DNA of 64,000 bases, taken from the NCBI GenBank assembly GCA_951813605.1, contig OX638379.1:2490471-2554470 (forward strand), written 5' to 3'. A program made the translations under genes and the position numbers. Source of the stretch: an uncultured Bryobacterales bacterium (GTDB taxonomy: Bacteria > Acidobacteriota > Terriglobia > Bryobacterales > UBA6623). Position 1 is the first letter of the stretch; each line of letters opens with the position of its first letter. Shown one piece after another: positions 9,119-19,319 of the stretch. Under the pieces are notes generated by a model. It worked only from the letters and a program-made list of their open reading frames with translations, did not search any database and was not told where the DNA came from.

Positions 9119-9753
9119 CCGGAACCGACACCGGCATCGGCAAGACAGTCGTGTCGAGCCTGCTGGTGGCATCCATTCGGGGATTCCGACCGACCGCCTA
9201 CTGGAAGCCTGTTCAAACAGGCATCGAGCAAGACGACGACACGGCCGAGGTGCGTCGGCTGGCACGCTGCACGCGCGACGAGATCGTCGACGCCGGAATC
9301 CGCCTGCCCCGTCCGCTTTCGCCGCATCTTTCGGCACGACTCGCTGGCCGCAGCATCGCGGTCGACGAACTCACTGCAATCGCCGACCGCCTGCCGAAAG
9401 ATCGCTTTTGGGTTGTGGAGGGAGCGGGCGGCATATTGGTGCCACTCAACGACATGGAAACCATGGCGGATCTGATCGCCGAACTCCGCCTGCCGGCGCT
9501 GATCACGGCACGATCCGGTCTAGGCACTATCAACCACACGCTTCTGACCCTCGCGGAATTGCGACGGCGCTCTATTCCGATCGCGGGAGTGGTGATGGTC
9601 GGCAAACGGAACGACGAGAACCGCAAGGCAATCGAAGAGTACGGCGGCACTGCCGTACTGGCCGAAGTTCCGTTCCTGGCGAGTCTCGGGCCTGATTCCG
9701 TGGGGAACCTGGCGCAGGGGCTAGCGGCCGAGTTGAGGCGCGTAGCGAGCTGA
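9100..9753 (+). CDS. bioD: Dethiobiotin synthetase
   Basis: 217 residues if translation starts at the TTG at 9100, inside the end of bioF. The frame is open much further upstream, but that is the shadow of bioF. The protein begins LLGTFVTGTDTGIGKT, the P-loop expected within the first 15 residues of BioD, so a start near 9100 is required; no ATG is available there. Also present are YWKPVQTG (substrate-binding lysine), VVEGAGG and NDMETMADL. It forms the ureido ring of dethiobiotin using ATP and CO2. No bioA, bioC, bioH or birA is found in the window. Confidence 0.93.
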   Translation: MLGTFVTGTDTGIGKTVVSSLLVASIRGFRPTAYWKPVQTGIEQDDDTAEVRRLARCTRDEIVDAGIRLPRPLSPHLSARLAGRSIAVDELTAIADRLPKDRFWVVEGAGGILVPLNDMETMADLIAELRLPALITARSGLGTINHTLLTLAELRRRSIPIAGVVMVGKRNDENRKAIEEYGGTAVLAEVPFLASLGPDSVGNLAQGLAAELRRVAS

Positions 9754-9810
9754 CCGCCAGTGCCATGCCGCCCTGCTCCGTAGTCAGGCCTCGTATGATG
9801 GAAATTCGCG

Positions 9811-10008
9811 ATGTTTGGTTCTTCGACTACCATCAAGCTGGACAAGGCCCTATTTGCACGGGTGAGGCGCTGCGCCGACGCTGCCGGCTACTCCTCGCCG
9901 CGGGAATTCGTCGAGCACGTGATCGAAAAGGAGTTGGCGCAAATCGAAGAGGGCGCTTCGGACGAGGAAATCATGAAGAAGCTGCAGGGACTCGGCTATC
10001 TCGAGTAG
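9811..10008 (+). CDS. Small ribbon-helix-helix-like protein
   Basis: 65 residues. The N-terminal STTIKLDKALFARVRRC has the pattern of a ribbon-helix-helix strand and first helix, followed by a loop (YSSPREF) and a second helix VEHVIEKELAQI. The C-terminal half is acidic and helical. Function is not recognised; RHH proteins are usually DNA-binding regulators or antitoxins, but no toxin gene is next to it. A TATGAT hexamer at 9794-9799 is a possible -10 box 11 bases before the start. A gene for a membrane protein follows after only 13 bases, so the two are probably co-transcribed. Confidence 0.65.
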   Translation: MFGSSTTIKLDKALFARVRRCADAAGYSSPREFVEHVIEKELAQIEEGASDEEIMKKLQGLGYLE

Positions 10009-10021
10009 GACTGACGACGCC

Positions 10022-10837
10022 GTGATCGTCGATGGCTTCAACACTCTCCTGCGCACGCTGATCTCGGCGCATGCCGGCTTGTTCGAGCCGGCGCACCCGC
10101 TTGTCGGGCTTGCCTTGGCATCGTTGCTAACCGGAGTAGCGATGCTCTGGGTGGTCGGAAAGACATCGAATCAGCGCGCGATCGAGCGCGCCAAGAAACG
10201 CATGCAGGCGCACCTGCTGGAAATGCGCCTGTACCGGGACGAACCGAGCTTGCTGTTTCGGGCCCAAGGGAGCCTGCTTCTCAATAATGCCCGCTACGTA
10301 GGCCACATGCTGCGTCCGGCACTATTCCTGGCTCTGCCCATGGTCGTGCTCTACGCGCACTTCGACGCAGTCTACGGGCGACGCCCGTTGCATGTCGGGG
10401 AATCCGCTCTGGTCTCGGCGGACACGGGACTCAATGGCACGGAACTCTCGCTCTCAGCGACAGATGGCTTTGAAGTCGAAAGCGTTTCGGTCACAAGCGC
10501 GGCATCCGGCCAAGTCGTTTGGCGCATCCGGGCTACGGAGGAAGTGACAGGCGATCTCGCCCTCAAGACGCCGCAGGGCACCGTTAGCAAGCAGGCGTCG
10601 GCGAGCAATGCCGAGCTGTACGTCTCGGCCACCAGGACCAGCTCGTGGTGGGAGAGACTCCTGCTCTCGCCAGGAGAAAGCGGGTACGTCTCAACCACGG
10701 TCAGGAGTGTCGGCATCGAATACCCGTCCCGGGAGATCGGCGTCGGCGATTGGGAAACCCATTGGGTTGTGTGGTTCCTAGGTATTTCCATCCTTTCCGC
10801 CTATCTGCTCAAGCGACTTTTCGGAATCGTTCTGTAG
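10022..10837 (+). CDS. Membrane protein with two N-terminal transmembrane segments and an exported beta-rich domain
   Basis: 271 residues from a GTG start. A first hydrophobic segment lies near residues 27-45 (LVGLALASLLTGVAMLWVV), then a basic helical stretch (RAIERAKKRMQAHLLEMRLY) and a second hydrophobic segment near 100-115. Residues 130-240 look beta-rich and extracytoplasmic, with a last transmembrane segment near 248-270. The layout of TM, cytoplasmic basic helices, NARY, TM loosely resembles EMC3/YidC-like proteins, but I cannot confirm that family. Role unknown; it is coupled to the small RHH-like gene. Confidence 0.7.
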   Translation: MIVDGFNTLLRTLISAHAGLFEPAHPLVGLALASLLTGVAMLWVVGKTSNQRAIERAKKRMQAHLLEMRLYRDEPSLLFRAQGSLLLNNARYVGHMLRPALFLALPMVVLYAHFDAVYGRRPLHVGESALVSADTGLNGTELSLSATDGFEVESVSVTSAASGQVVWRIRATEEVTGDLALKTPQGTVSKQASASNAELYVSATRTSSWWERLLLSPGESGYVSTTVRSVGIEYPSREIGVGDWETHWVVWFLGISILSAYLLKRLFGIVL

Positions 10838-10932
10838 CAGCATTGGCACGCCCAGCATCGTGTGCTCCGTCCGCTGCTCGAAGCCATATCGGATACACTG
10901 CGACTCGCGGGCGTCAGCCCGACCATATCGCC

Positions 10933-11802
10933 ATGCCTAGGCAACGACCTGCTCATGTCCTGTGCGTCGGGATGGGCTTCCTAGACACAAGGGTATGCGT
11001 GGAGCGATTCCCGCCCAGGCTGCACCGAGAGAACGCTACCAGGCGATACGATGCGCTAGGCGGCCCGGCAACGGTCGGGGCAGTGGCCGTCGTGCTCCTT
11101 GGCGGCACGGCCTCGTTCTGGGGAAGACGCGGTGACGATTTTGCGGGTGAACGCATCGCAAGCCTTCTCGAGGCGCAGGGCGTCGACACTTCCGGCTACC
11201 GCGTGTTTCCCGGCACCAGTCCTACTTGCGAGGTCTTCATCCGGCCGGACGGCGAACGATTCCTGTTTCCCTACCTAGGGGACGGCATGCCGCCCGAGGC
11301 GGATTGGATTCCCGACGAGGCCATCGACGGTGCCGACGCCGTGCTGATTGACGGTCGCTGGCCGGCGGGCGGCCTGCGCGTGGCAGAGCGAGCTGCCGAA
11401 CGAGGGATTCCCATCGTGCATGACTTCGATCAGAACCTTCCCGAAGTCTGGAAAATCGCGAGCCGCGCGACGCACGCCATCGCAGACGAGGACCTAGCCG
11501 ACATCCACGGGGGCGTCGGTCGATTGCTCGAAAAGATCGAAGCGCTGGGGGCTTGGGGCGCCGTGACACTTGGGGATCAAGGCGTGGCGCACCGAGGAGG
11601 TCGCGTCCCGGCGTTCCCAGTCACTGTCCGAGACAGCACGGGGGCGGGCGACGTGTTCCACGGCGCGTTCGCACTGGCGATGGCGCAGGGGCGAGACGAG
11701 ATCGAGGCCGTCCATTTCGGGTGTGCCGCTGGAGCGCTGCACTGCAAGTTCGGGCGCGTTCCCGAATTGGCAGACGTCGAATCCCTGTTGCGCGGGGGGT
11801 AA
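10933..11802 (+). CDS. PfkB family sugar kinase
   Basis: 289 residues from the ATG at 10933; the upstream open frame overlaps the previous gene and is not PfkB-like. The C-terminal PfkB signature is intact: DSTGAGDVFHGAF at 234-246, with the catalytic base D240 and the anion hole. The N-terminal signature is present as GGPATVGAVAVVLLGG near 43-58, slightly different from the usual GG-N-A form. It probably phosphorylates a sugar or nucleoside; ribokinase and ketohexokinase-like roles fit equally well. It is convergent with the subtilase gene, with an 11-base gap. Confidence 0.87.
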   Translation: MPRQRPAHVLCVGMGFLDTRVCVERFPPRLHRENATRRYDALGGPATVGAVAVVLLGGTASFWGRRGDDFAGERIASLLEAQGVDTSGYRVFPGTSPTCEVFIRPDGERFLFPYLGDGMPPEADWIPDEAIDGADAVLIDGRWPAGGLRVAERAAERGIPIVHDFDQNLPEVWKIASRATHAIADEDLADIHGGVGRLLEKIEALGAWGAVTLGDQGVAHRGGRVPAFPVTVRDSTGAGDVFHGAFALAMAQGRDEIEAVHFGCAAGALHCKFGRVPELADVESLLRGG

Positions 11803-11813
11803 CGGCCGAGCCG

Positions 11814-14800
11814 CTACTGCACCGGCAGCAGCACCTCGTTGCTGGAGACGCCGTCCACCTCGACCCGCAGCGGATGGTTTCCGGGCATCAAAGAAGACGG
11901 CAAGACGGCGGTCACCAAGTACAGTCCCGCCATGCTAGGATCCAGCCCCGAGTAGGTCACATCCGCTTCCTCGCCGTCAATCCAGACCCGCGGGGAATGG
12001 ACTGTCGAATTCAACATGCTGCTGACCGATCCCGTGGGTGGCTGCGACTGGACCGGCCCGTTGCCAGTCATGGCGATGGTCACAGCTTTTCCGCGCACCG
12101 CCGGGTTCCCGACCGTGACGGCCGTGCCGTCGGAGCGCAAGGCCGCGACAAATGACTCGTTGCCCGACGGGTAGCTGAATATGCCTGGATCGGTCTCGGC
12201 CACCGGGAACTGAAACGGCGCGGCGCGATTTCCGGATTGCACCTTCACAAAGGCATCCGTGGCGCCGGCCAATTCCCAAGGGACCTGGACTGTCAGGGAG
12301 CTCTCGCTGATGGAAGAGAGCCGACCGGCCGCGCTAACGTCAATGCCCGGCGCGTCAAAAGCAACCGTGACACCCTTGCGAGAAAGCGGGAGCCGGCGGA
12401 CCTGCGGGACGGAAGCCGGCCCCGACGGATGGCTGGCGAACTTGCCACCCGCGATCGTGGCAAGCGAACCCGGGGCGATCCCCCTGGCTGAAGATAGCGT
12501 CGCGCTGTTAGCGATGGAAGCGATCTCCGGCTTCCTGCCGGATGCGTTGTAGAGGAACCGAATCTCGAGTTGACCGACCTTGGCGACGACGAGCTGGTCC
12601 CCGGGGTCGGAATCATAGCGAACCGTGGCGAAAATCAGGCCCGTCTGTCCGGTCACCGGGCTGTTCCGCCGAATCGCGATCGATTCCGGATCGGCGGAGA
12701 ACTGCACGCTGCGGCCCGCGACCGGGACGCCGAACTGATCCAGCACGCGAGCTACGACGGTCTCGGTCGACACTTCGCCCTCGATTCCGATCTCGTATCG
12801 GCCCCGGAACCGCAAGGCGTCGAAGGGCTCGTTGTCCCCGACAACATACATGTACGGAATCGACACGTCACCGAACCCGCTCAAGCTGACCAGCTTCAGG
12901 CGGCCCTCGTACGATCCGGGGGCAGGTTGACTGCCCTCGAGCGCAATCTGCAGCGTCTTGGTCTGGCGGGGTCCGAGCCTGAACACGGCCGCGCGGCGTC
13001 CGTCGATCGTCACGCGCCCATTGGCGTCCGCGTCTCGCGGTTCGATGGTCAATAGGTACGATTGGGCGCGATTGGCCTTGTTGGCGATCGTGACTTCCTT
13101 GCGGACCGGGAACGATACTTCCCGCACCGAGCCGAAGCCGATGGACGGGGGCACGGCAGTCGCGTTCGGACGCAACGCAGCGGCGATGTCCAGCACTCCG
13201 GCACCAGCGGAGGTCAGGCGAGCAGGCTCGCCGTCTTCCAGCACTCGAGGGCTCGCCGAATTGATCAGCGCAGAGGCTACCTGCCGGGCCGTGAAGGACG
13301 GGTAAGCCTGCCAGACGATAGCGACGGCCCCCGTGACGACAGGCGCGGCAAAGCTCGTGCCGCTGATCGTTCGAAAGCCGCTCGGAGCGAACAGGTTGCC
13401 CTGGTCGTTGTACTTCGGCGCGGCTGTGTAGACATCGAGACCTGGTGCCACCAGGTCTGGCTTGGGAAGCAGTGCAAGATTGGGGCCTCGCGAACTCCGG
13501 GGCGCGACGTAAGCCCAATCCCGCTCGGAAACAGCCGGCGTGGGATCCAGCGTCAGCAGGTTCTCGGGATGGGCTAGCAATTCGCGAATGGCACTGCCGT
13601 CCGTGCCACCGACGAAAAATGCCGGTATGTCGGTGTACTCGAGCAGGGCCATCTCCACCAAGTCATCGCCGTCGTGGTTGATGACAAGAACGCCCGAAGC
13701 TCCCGCTGCGTCCGCTTGCTCGACCTTCTCAACGAAAAAGCACTCGCCGCGGTCAATCACGACGATCTTGCCGGCGAGCGCGCGGTCGGGATACTGGCCG
13801 CACCCTTGGGCGTCGATGATTTCGGACGCCGCCACCGCCGGGGCCGTCAAGGGGCCGTCCGCGGCGGGCCCGGTCCCGCTCCTCGCGTGGAAAGCTTGGT
13901 CGGCAACCCGCACCGACTCGTTCAGCGAGGCCGAGTTCCCCGTCCCGCCAACCGTGATCACTCCTGGAGCGCTGCCCGGCGAGATGATCGTGCTCTTCGC
14001 AGGAAATGGTTGCGAGCCGAGGAAGCCGTGGTTCCCCGCCGCGGCAACCACCGCAATGCCGAGGTCCTCCACCAGGCTCTGGGCGGCTACCGCAAGCGGG
14101 TTGCAGACCGCGTCCGCGAAGCCTCTCCCGCAGTCTTGGCCCGTCGCGTCCCACGGGTAGTACATGGGATTGCCAAGGCTCAAGTTCACTATGTCCATTC
14201 CGTCGTCGACGGCATCGTCAAGCGCGGCGATCACGGCATGGTCGGCGGTGTAGAAGTTCAAGCCGGGCGAGCCGAACACCTTGTACACGCCCAGCCGCGC
14301 CTTGGGAGCGATCCCGCTGATCCGCCCCAAGGGCGTGTCCACTCGCTTGCCTGCGGCGATCATCGCGACGGCGGTGCCGTGGCCACTCAGATCCCACGGC
14401 GAATTGTCGTCGGGCGTAGAGGTCGCGGGGGCACGGGAATTCAAGAGATGCACGTAGCTGCGCACTGCGATGACTTTCGTGTTCGCGAGATCCAAATATT
14501 GCGGATCGCCTCGCGGGTAGCCGTCGAGAGAGGGAAGCGAGGTATCGCGAAACGCCTCGTGATCAAAATCGAGCCCGGAGTCAATTACGCCGATTTTCAT
14601 TTCCTGCCCGAACAGCTGCGTGCCAGTAGGACGAATTCGGGCGGCCGATACATGCACGATTGTCGAGACGGTCTTGAGCATCGGTTCATAGCGTTGCCCC
14701 CGAACCACTCCCTTGACGCCGGGCATGTCACTGATTGCAGCCGCCTGCTCGTCCGTCGCTCGCACAAACACTGCATTCAATACGTTTTGCGCGGAACCGA

Positions 14801-15170
14801 TCACCTGTGCGTCGAGGGCCTTGATGGCCGCGATGACCGGGTCCTGGGTTCTGACGACGGCACGTCGCATCAATGCGGCGCTGGCCGCGGCTCTTTGCCG
14901 GGGAATCGCTGCATTCTTGGAGTCTGGTGCTCTAGAAGACCTCAAGCGCTCGCCCACCGACGGACCCTCCAAGAGAACCGTGTATTCGGCTGCCTCGCTA
15001 CTCTCGAACGGCAGCTGGGCGAGCCCGACCGACGAAAGGCCGAGCAGGGAGACCAGAGCTATGAGCGCCGCTACCGCGGTCGGCAAGGGGTGTTGCGACA
15101 GCGACGGGAGAGGGATGACCCACAGCCCGACTCTAGGAATCCGTCCCAATCGGTTATCCATTCCCACCAA
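11814..15170 (-). CDS. Secreted subtilisin-like serine protease (S8) with inserted PA domain and Solibacter-type C-terminal domain
   Basis: 1118 residues. A hydrophobic signal segment lies near 30-51, cut near GLAQ. An inhibitor_I9-like propeptide follows (about 60-165). The S8 catalytic residues are D197 (GVIDSGLD), H264 (GHGTAVA) and S606 (SGTSFAAP), with the oxyanion Asn N380 (AAGNHG). A protease-associated domain is inserted near 465-530, with GKIVVIDRG and AGASGVLVIN. Beta-sandwich domains follow. The last ~240 residues (NSATLSSARGIAPGSLATI onward, with MTGNGPV and the C-terminal LPVQ) match the TIGR03437 domain seen many times in Solibacter usitatus. It is likely exported for protein degradation. 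It is divergent from the sugar porter gene. Confidence 0.92.
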   Translation of the reverse strand: MVGMDNRLGRIPRVGLWVIPLPSLSQHPLPTAVAALIALVSLLGLSSVGLAQLPFESSEAAEYTVLLEGPSVGERLRSSRAPDSKNAAIPRQRAAASAALMRRAVVRTQDPVIAAIKALDAQVIGSAQNVLNAVFVRATDEQAAAISDMPGVKGVVRGQRYEPMLKTVSTIVHVSAARIRPTGTQLFGQEMKIGVIDSGLDFDHEAFRDTSLPSLDGYPRGDPQYLDLANTKVIAVRSYVHLLNSRAPATSTPDDNSPWDLSGHGTAVAMIAAGKRVDTPLGRISGIAPKARLGVYKVFGSPGLNFYTADHAVIAALDDAVDDGMDIVNLSLGNPMYYPWDATGQDCGRGFADAVCNPLAVAAQSLVEDLGIAVVAAAGNHGFLGSQPFPAKSTIISPGSAPGVITVGGTGNSASLNESVRVADQAFHARSGTGPAADGPLTAPAVAASEIIDAQGCGQYPDRALAGKIVVIDRGECFFVEKVEQADAAGASGVLVINHDGDDLVEMALLEYTDIPAFFVGGTDGSAIRELLAHPENLLTLDPTPAVSERDWAYVAPRSSRGPNLALLPKPDLVAPGLDVYTAAPKYNDQGNLFAPSGFRTISGTSFAAPVVTGAVAIVWQAYPSFTARQVASALINSASPRVLEDGEPARLTSAGAGVLDIAAALRPNATAVPPSIGFGSVREVSFPVRKEVTIANKANRAQSYLLTIEPRDADANGRVTIDGRRAAVFRLGPRQTKTLQIALEGSQPAPGSYEGRLKLVSLSGFGDVSIPYMYVVGDNEPFDALRFRGRYEIGIEGEVSTETVVARVLDQFGVPVAGRSVQFSADPESIAIRRNSPVTGQTGLIFATVRYDSDPGDQLVVAKVGQLEIRFLYNASGRKPEIASIANSATLSSARGIAPGSLATIAGGKFASHPSGPASVPQVRRLPLSRKGVTVAFDAPGIDVSAAGRLSSISESSLTVQVPWELAGATDAFVKVQSGNRAAPFQFPVAETDPGIFSYPSGNESFVAALRSDGTAVTVGNPAVRGKAVTIAMTGNGPVQSQPPTGSVSSMLNSTVHSPRVWIDGEEADVTYSGLDPSMAGLYLVTAVLPSSLMPGNHPLRVEVDGVSSNEVLLPVQ

Positions 15171-15316
15171 GAATCGAAAGTTCGCGGGCGATACGATGAG
15201 CCACCCGTGCCGCGGGCTGTCCAGGTCCCGCGCCCCAAGGTCGGCCGCTGTGCGATGCTAGACGATCGCTTGGCTCGCTTCTGGCACGACCCGTTCCGCG
15301 ACCTTCAGTAAACACC

Positions 15317-16657
15317 ATGAACGCGACACTGCTTCGCTGCTCCATTATCGCCGCCCTAGGCGGCCTGCTCTTCGGATTCGACACAGCTGTGATCTCGGGG
15401 ACGACCGATCACCTTCGGGAAGTCTTCGACCTAGAGGGCTTCGGTCTCGGTTTTACTGTGGCAAGCGCTTTGATCGGCACAATCTTCGGCGCGCTGTTCG
15501 CCGGCTATCCGGCAGACCGAATCGGTCGCCGGAACACGTTGATTTGGATCGCCTTCTTTTATTTCGTTTCCGCTGTTGGCAGCGCAGTCGCCTGGGATTG
15601 GTACTCGTTCCTTATCTTCCGATGGCTGGGCGGGCTTGGAGTCGGAGCCTCGTCAGTCGTGGCCCCGATGTACATCGCGGAGATCTCCCCGCCGAAGTAC
15701 CGGGGCCGGCTTGTCGCAATCACCCAATTCAACATCGTGCTCGGCATCCTCGCCGCCTACATGTCCAACTACGGCGTTGCATTGATGAGCTACGGAGCCA
15801 TTGAGTGGCGCGTCATGTTCGGCATCGAAGCGCTGCCGGCGGCGGCCTTCTTCTTGCTGATGTTCGCAACGCCGCGCAGCCCGCGCTGGCTGGTGGCTCA
15901 AGGAAGGAGCGCTGCGGCAGCCAAGGTTCTCGAGTTGGTCGGAGCGGCGGACGTGCCGCGCGAACTGCGCGAAATCGAGGAATCCCTTGCGGAGACGGCG
16001 GAGAGCGCCAAGGAGCGCCTGCTGCAATGGAAATACCATCGCCCCGTGAGCTTGGCGGTGGCAATCGCCACATTCAACCAGCTATCGGGCATCAACGCGT
16101 TGATGTATTACGCGCCCCACATCTTCCGGATGGCAGGCGCGGGAACCGATTCGTCACTGGCGCAAGCGGTGATCGTAGGATGCACCAACCTCGTCTTCAC
16201 GATGGCAGCGTTGCTTGTGATCGACAAGTTCGGCCGCCGCAAGCTGATGGTCGCTGGATCGATCGGCTATATCGTGAGCCTGGCGGCGACCGCGGCCGCC
16301 TTCTACGCCTTCGGGACTGATTTCACTCCATTGGGCAGCATGGTCGTGCTAGCCAGCCTGATGGTGTTCATTGCGTCGCATGCATTCGGGCAAGGTGCGG
16401 TGATCTGGGTCTACCTCAGCGAAATCTTCCCGAATCGGGTCCGGGCCCAGGGGCAGGCACTGGGCAGCTTCACGCACTGGGTGTTCGCTGCCCTGATCTC
16501 TTGGACGTTTCCTGTGATTGCCGAGATCTCGGGAGGCCACACCTTCGCGTTTTACTCGAGCATGATGGTGCTGCAGCTGATCTGGGTGCTGAAAGTCATG
16601 CCGGAGACCAAGGGCGTGGCTCTTGAGGAGATCCAGAAGCGGCTCAGCGGTACCTAG
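15317..16657 (+). CDS. Sugar porter of the major facilitator superfamily
   Basis: 446 residues with about 12 hydrophobic segments. Signatures of the sugar porter family are all present: GGLLFGFDTAVISGT at the start, ADRIGRR in the 2-3 loop, PMYIAEISPPKYRGRL after TM4, a second DKFGRRK in the 8-9 loop, and PETKG at the C-terminus. The closest well-known type is XylE/GalP, a proton-coupled importer of a hexose or pentose at the inner membrane. Its convergent neighbour is a GH95 alpha-L-fucosidase-type gene, so it may import a released monosaccharide. The substrate is inferred only. Confidence 0.92.
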   Translation: MNATLLRCSIIAALGGLLFGFDTAVISGTTDHLREVFDLEGFGLGFTVASALIGTIFGALFAGYPADRIGRRNTLIWIAFFYFVSAVGSAVAWDWYSFLIFRWLGGLGVGASSVVAPMYIAEISPPKYRGRLVAITQFNIVLGILAAYMSNYGVALMSYGAIEWRVMFGIEALPAAAFFLLMFATPRSPRWLVAQGRSAAAAKVLELVGAADVPRELREIEESLAETAESAKERLLQWKYHRPVSLAVAIATFNQLSGINALMYYAPHIFRMAGAGTDSSLAQAVIVGCTNLVFTMAALLVIDKFGRRKLMVAGSIGYIVSLAATAAAFYAFGTDFTPLGSMVVLASLMVFIASHAFGQGAVIWVYLSEIFPNRVRAQGQALGSFTHWVFAALISWTFPVIAEISGGHTFAFYSSMMVLQLIWVLKVMPETKGVALEEIQKRLSGT

Positions 16658-16767
16658 ACCCGGGCTCGCCACTTGGCGCTTGCCGCAGCACCGGGAGGCC
16701 AAGCGACTTCGCTCGCTATCAAGGCGTGCCGGCATGACGAGCGATGCGCCGGTTTCCAGCTGTCATC

Positions 16768-16787
16768 CCGCCGTCAAACGGCGGTTT
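16768..16787 (+). terminator. Hairpin plus T-run after the sugar porter
   Basis: CCGCCGT at 16768-16774 pairs with ACGGCGG at 16778-16784 around a 3-base loop, and TTT follows. It sits about 110 bases after the porter stop and before the end of the convergent GH95 gene. Confidence 0.65.
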
Positions 16788-16825
16788 CCGGACGCCGTGC
16801 GGTAAAAACGCCCGCCTGCGGACCG

Positions 16826-19222
16826 CTAGGCGGCCGCACTTCCAAGCAGGGATTCCTCGCCGAGTTCGAGGATCTGTCCGGCGGGGACCTGGGCGTCGAG
16901 TTCCGTACCGTCGTAGCGGACTACGAAAGGCTTGCCAAGATGCGACTTGATGCGCGCCGAGACAAGCCGCCTTTCGCGCCACTCGATGTCCACGGTGAAC
17001 CCTCCGCGGGCCCTCAGCCCCTCCACGGCTCCGCTGGAAAGTGCGGCAGGAACGGCCGGAAGCAAGTGCAAGTAGCCTGCCTCTCCGCTCTGGACAGCGC
17101 TTTCCCCGAGCGCCGTGCCGTGAGGGTCGTGACTTTGCAAGAGCATTTCGGCGACACCGGCCGTAGCTCCAAAGTTGCCGTCGATCTGAAACGGGGGATG
17201 GGCATCGAACAGATTCGGGTACAACCCGCCCCGTCGCCCGTCCAGCCGCCGCTCCATCCTTTCCGGCACCGGACCTAGCAAGCCCTCCAGAATCTTGAAG
17301 GCATGGTCGCCATCGAAGAATCTGGCCCATAGGTTGACCTTCCATCCCATCGACCATCCGGTCGCGCCATCCCCACGGAACTCGAGTGACTTGCGGGCGG
17401 CCGCAAAAAGCTCGGGCGTTCCGTAAGGGGTGATCTCCACCCCGGGATGCAAGCCGAACAGGTGCGAGACATGGCGGTGCTTGTTCTCTGGGTCGTCGGC
17501 GTCTTCGAGCCACTCCTGCAACTGGCCGAGCCGCCCGATTCGATTCGGCGCAATTCTCGCCCGGACGCGAGCCAGCTCTTGCCTGAACTGCTCGTCAACC
17601 CCAAGCGCTGCCGCTGCAGCAATCGTGTTTCCCATCAGGTTGCGGACGATTTGGTGGTCCATTGTCGGCCCCATGACGAGACCTCCGTTCTCCGGCGAGT
17701 TGCTCGGCCCCGAGATCAACCACTCGCCGTCGGGCGATTCGACGAGCGCATCAAGGAAGAATTCCGACGCGCCGCGCATCAAGGGGTAGGCCGTGCTCCT
17801 CAGGAAATCCAAGTCGCCGCCGTAGAGGTAGTGCTGCCAAAGGTCTTGGCACAGCCACGCGCCGCCGGTGGGCCACACCCCGTGATTGGAATGATTGATC
17901 GGGGCCGTGCCGCGCCACAGGTCGAAGTTGTGGTGCAGGACCCACCCGCGCGCCGCATAATGCTCCCGCGCGGTTTCCGCGCCCGACGCGGCCACTTCCC
18001 GCAGCGCTGCGAACAACGGCCCGTGCGTCTCTGGAAGGCCGGTCGATTCCGACGGCCAGTAGTTCATTTCGGTGTTGATGTTGACCGTGTACTTGCTGTC
18101 CCACGGCGGCTCGTCGGAGTCGTTCCAGAGCCCCTGCAGGTTGGCCGGCTGGCTGTCCCCGCGACTTGAAGAAATCAGAAGAAAGCGCCCGTACTGGAAT
18201 AACAACGCGACGAGCTGCGGGTCCGGCCGCGAGGCGAACTTGGCTATGCGCTCGTCGGTCGGGTCGACCGCGGCCGGAGTCGTGCCCAAGTCGATGCGGA
18301 CCCGGTCAAACAATTCGCGATGACTGGACGCGCTCTCTTGCCGGAGTTCGCGGTACGGGAGGTGGGCAGCGTTTGCAAGCACCGCTAGATTCCGTTCCGA
18401 AGGGTCTGCGGACACATCACGGAAGTTGACGAAGTTCGTGGCCCCGGCCAGCAATAGCGTCGCCTCGTTCGCGCCCTCGACGTGAATCCGGCCTTCATCG
18501 AATGCAGCATCGCCGTCCGTTCGCACGAAGAGACGCGCTTCGAACCGGATCGCGCCGCCGTCGACTCTGCCTGCCAAGCGCAGGGCGCCGCGGTCCTCTC
18601 CGATTGTCTCGACCGGGTGGGATGTCTGCAGCGAGGCGGTGAACGCGAGCCGCCGGTCACCGCTTGTCGTTAGCTGAATTGCCAGAACCTGCCTGGGGTA
18701 GCTCGCGAGGACTTCCTGCCGGTGGGTGACGTCTCCGGCGACGAACTCGACCCGGGACAAGGCATCTTGAATGTCGAGCGAGCGTCGGTACCCGGCAATC
18801 TCGGTGTCGGCAACGCCGCCCCTGTCGATCAGCAGATCTCCAAAGGACTGGTAGGGCCTTTGGCGCAGCGGCACGCTCATGAAGCGCTCCATGGCGAGCG
18901 ACTCGGCCTCGCGTTGCTTGCCCTGGAATAGCAAGGACCGAATTCGGTTCAGCCAGCGATGGGATCCGGGATTGGCGTAGCTGTGCGGCCCCCCTTGCCA
19001 CACTGTGTCCTCGTTGAACTGAATGCGCTCGTTCGCAGCCCGCCCGAATACCATCGCACCGAGCCGGCCGTTTCCCACAGGCAAGGCTTCCACCCATCGC
19101 TCGGCCGGGCGGCGGTACCAGAGCTCGAGAGTCGTCCCCGACTGTCCCGTCTCGCAACCGGGCGCGCCAATGGCAGCGGCGACGGAAGCGAGAAACTCTC
19201 GACGGTCATGTCGGTACGACAT
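16826..19222 (-). CDS. Glycoside hydrolase family 95 (alpha-L-fucosidase-type), exported
   Basis: 798 residues. The N-terminus has a twin-arginine motif ([15 protein letters not shown]) followed by a cysteine that could be a lipoprotein site, so export is expected. GH95 segments: [50 protein letters not shown], then the helical barrel with [36 protein letters not shown] and [14 protein letters not shown]. The general acid and the Asn/Asp catalytic region fall in the usual places by eye. GH95 enzymes are inverting 1,2-alpha-L-fucosidases or alpha-galactosidases. It is convergent with the sugar porter and divergent from an exported metallo-beta-lactamase-fold gene. Confidence 0.92.
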   Translation of the reverse strand: MSYRHDRREFLASVAAAIGAPGCETGQSGTTLELWYRRPAERWVEALPVGNGRLGAMVFGRAANERIQFNEDTVWQGGPHSYANPGSHRWLNRIRSLLFQGKQREAESLAMERFMSVPLRQRPYQSFGDLLIDRGGVADTEIAGYRRSLDIQDALSRVEFVAGDVTHRQEVLASYPRQVLAIQLTTSGDRRLAFTASLQTSHPVETIGEDRGALRLAGRVDGGAIRFEARLFVRTDGDAAFDEGRIHVEGANEATLLLAGATNFVNFRDVSADPSERNLAVLANAAHLPYRELRQESASSHRELFDRVRIDLGTTPAAVDPTDERIAKFASRPDPQLVALLFQYGRFLLISSSRGDSQPANLQGLWNDSDEPPWDSKYTVNINTEMNYWPSESTGLPETHGPLFAALREVAASGAETAREHYAARGWVLHHNFDLWRGTAPINHSNHGVWPTGGAWLCQDLWQHYLYGGDLDFLRSTAYPLMRGASEFFLDALVESPDGEWLISGPSNSPENGGLVMGPTMDHQIVRNLMGNTIAAAAALGVDEQFRQELARVRARIAPNRIGRLGQLQEWLEDADDPENKHRHVSHLFGLHPGVEITPYGTPELFAAARKSLEFRGDGATGWSMGWKVNLWARFFDGDHAFKILEGLLGPVPERMERRLDGRRGGLYPNLFDAHPPFQIDGNFGATAGVAEMLLQSHDPHGTALGESAVQSGEAGYLHLLPAVPAALSSGAVEGLRARGGFTVDIEWRERRLVSARIKSHLGKPFVVRYDGTELDAQVPAGQILELGEESLLGSAAA

Positions 19223-19319
19223 CTTGCCTAGTGTAGTGCGCGACCAGCGAGTCTGTGGTCCCGGCCCGGGGCTATACTCGGGAGCACTTGGCAGAGATGC
19301 CTGGACCGCCCACAGAGCA

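Noticed and set aside
13674-15311. 545-codon plus-strand open frame opposite the subtilase gene
   Set aside because: It is antisense to a protein with a complete catalytic triad, is rich in Arg, Gly and His and shows no domain; typical of GC-rich shadow frames.
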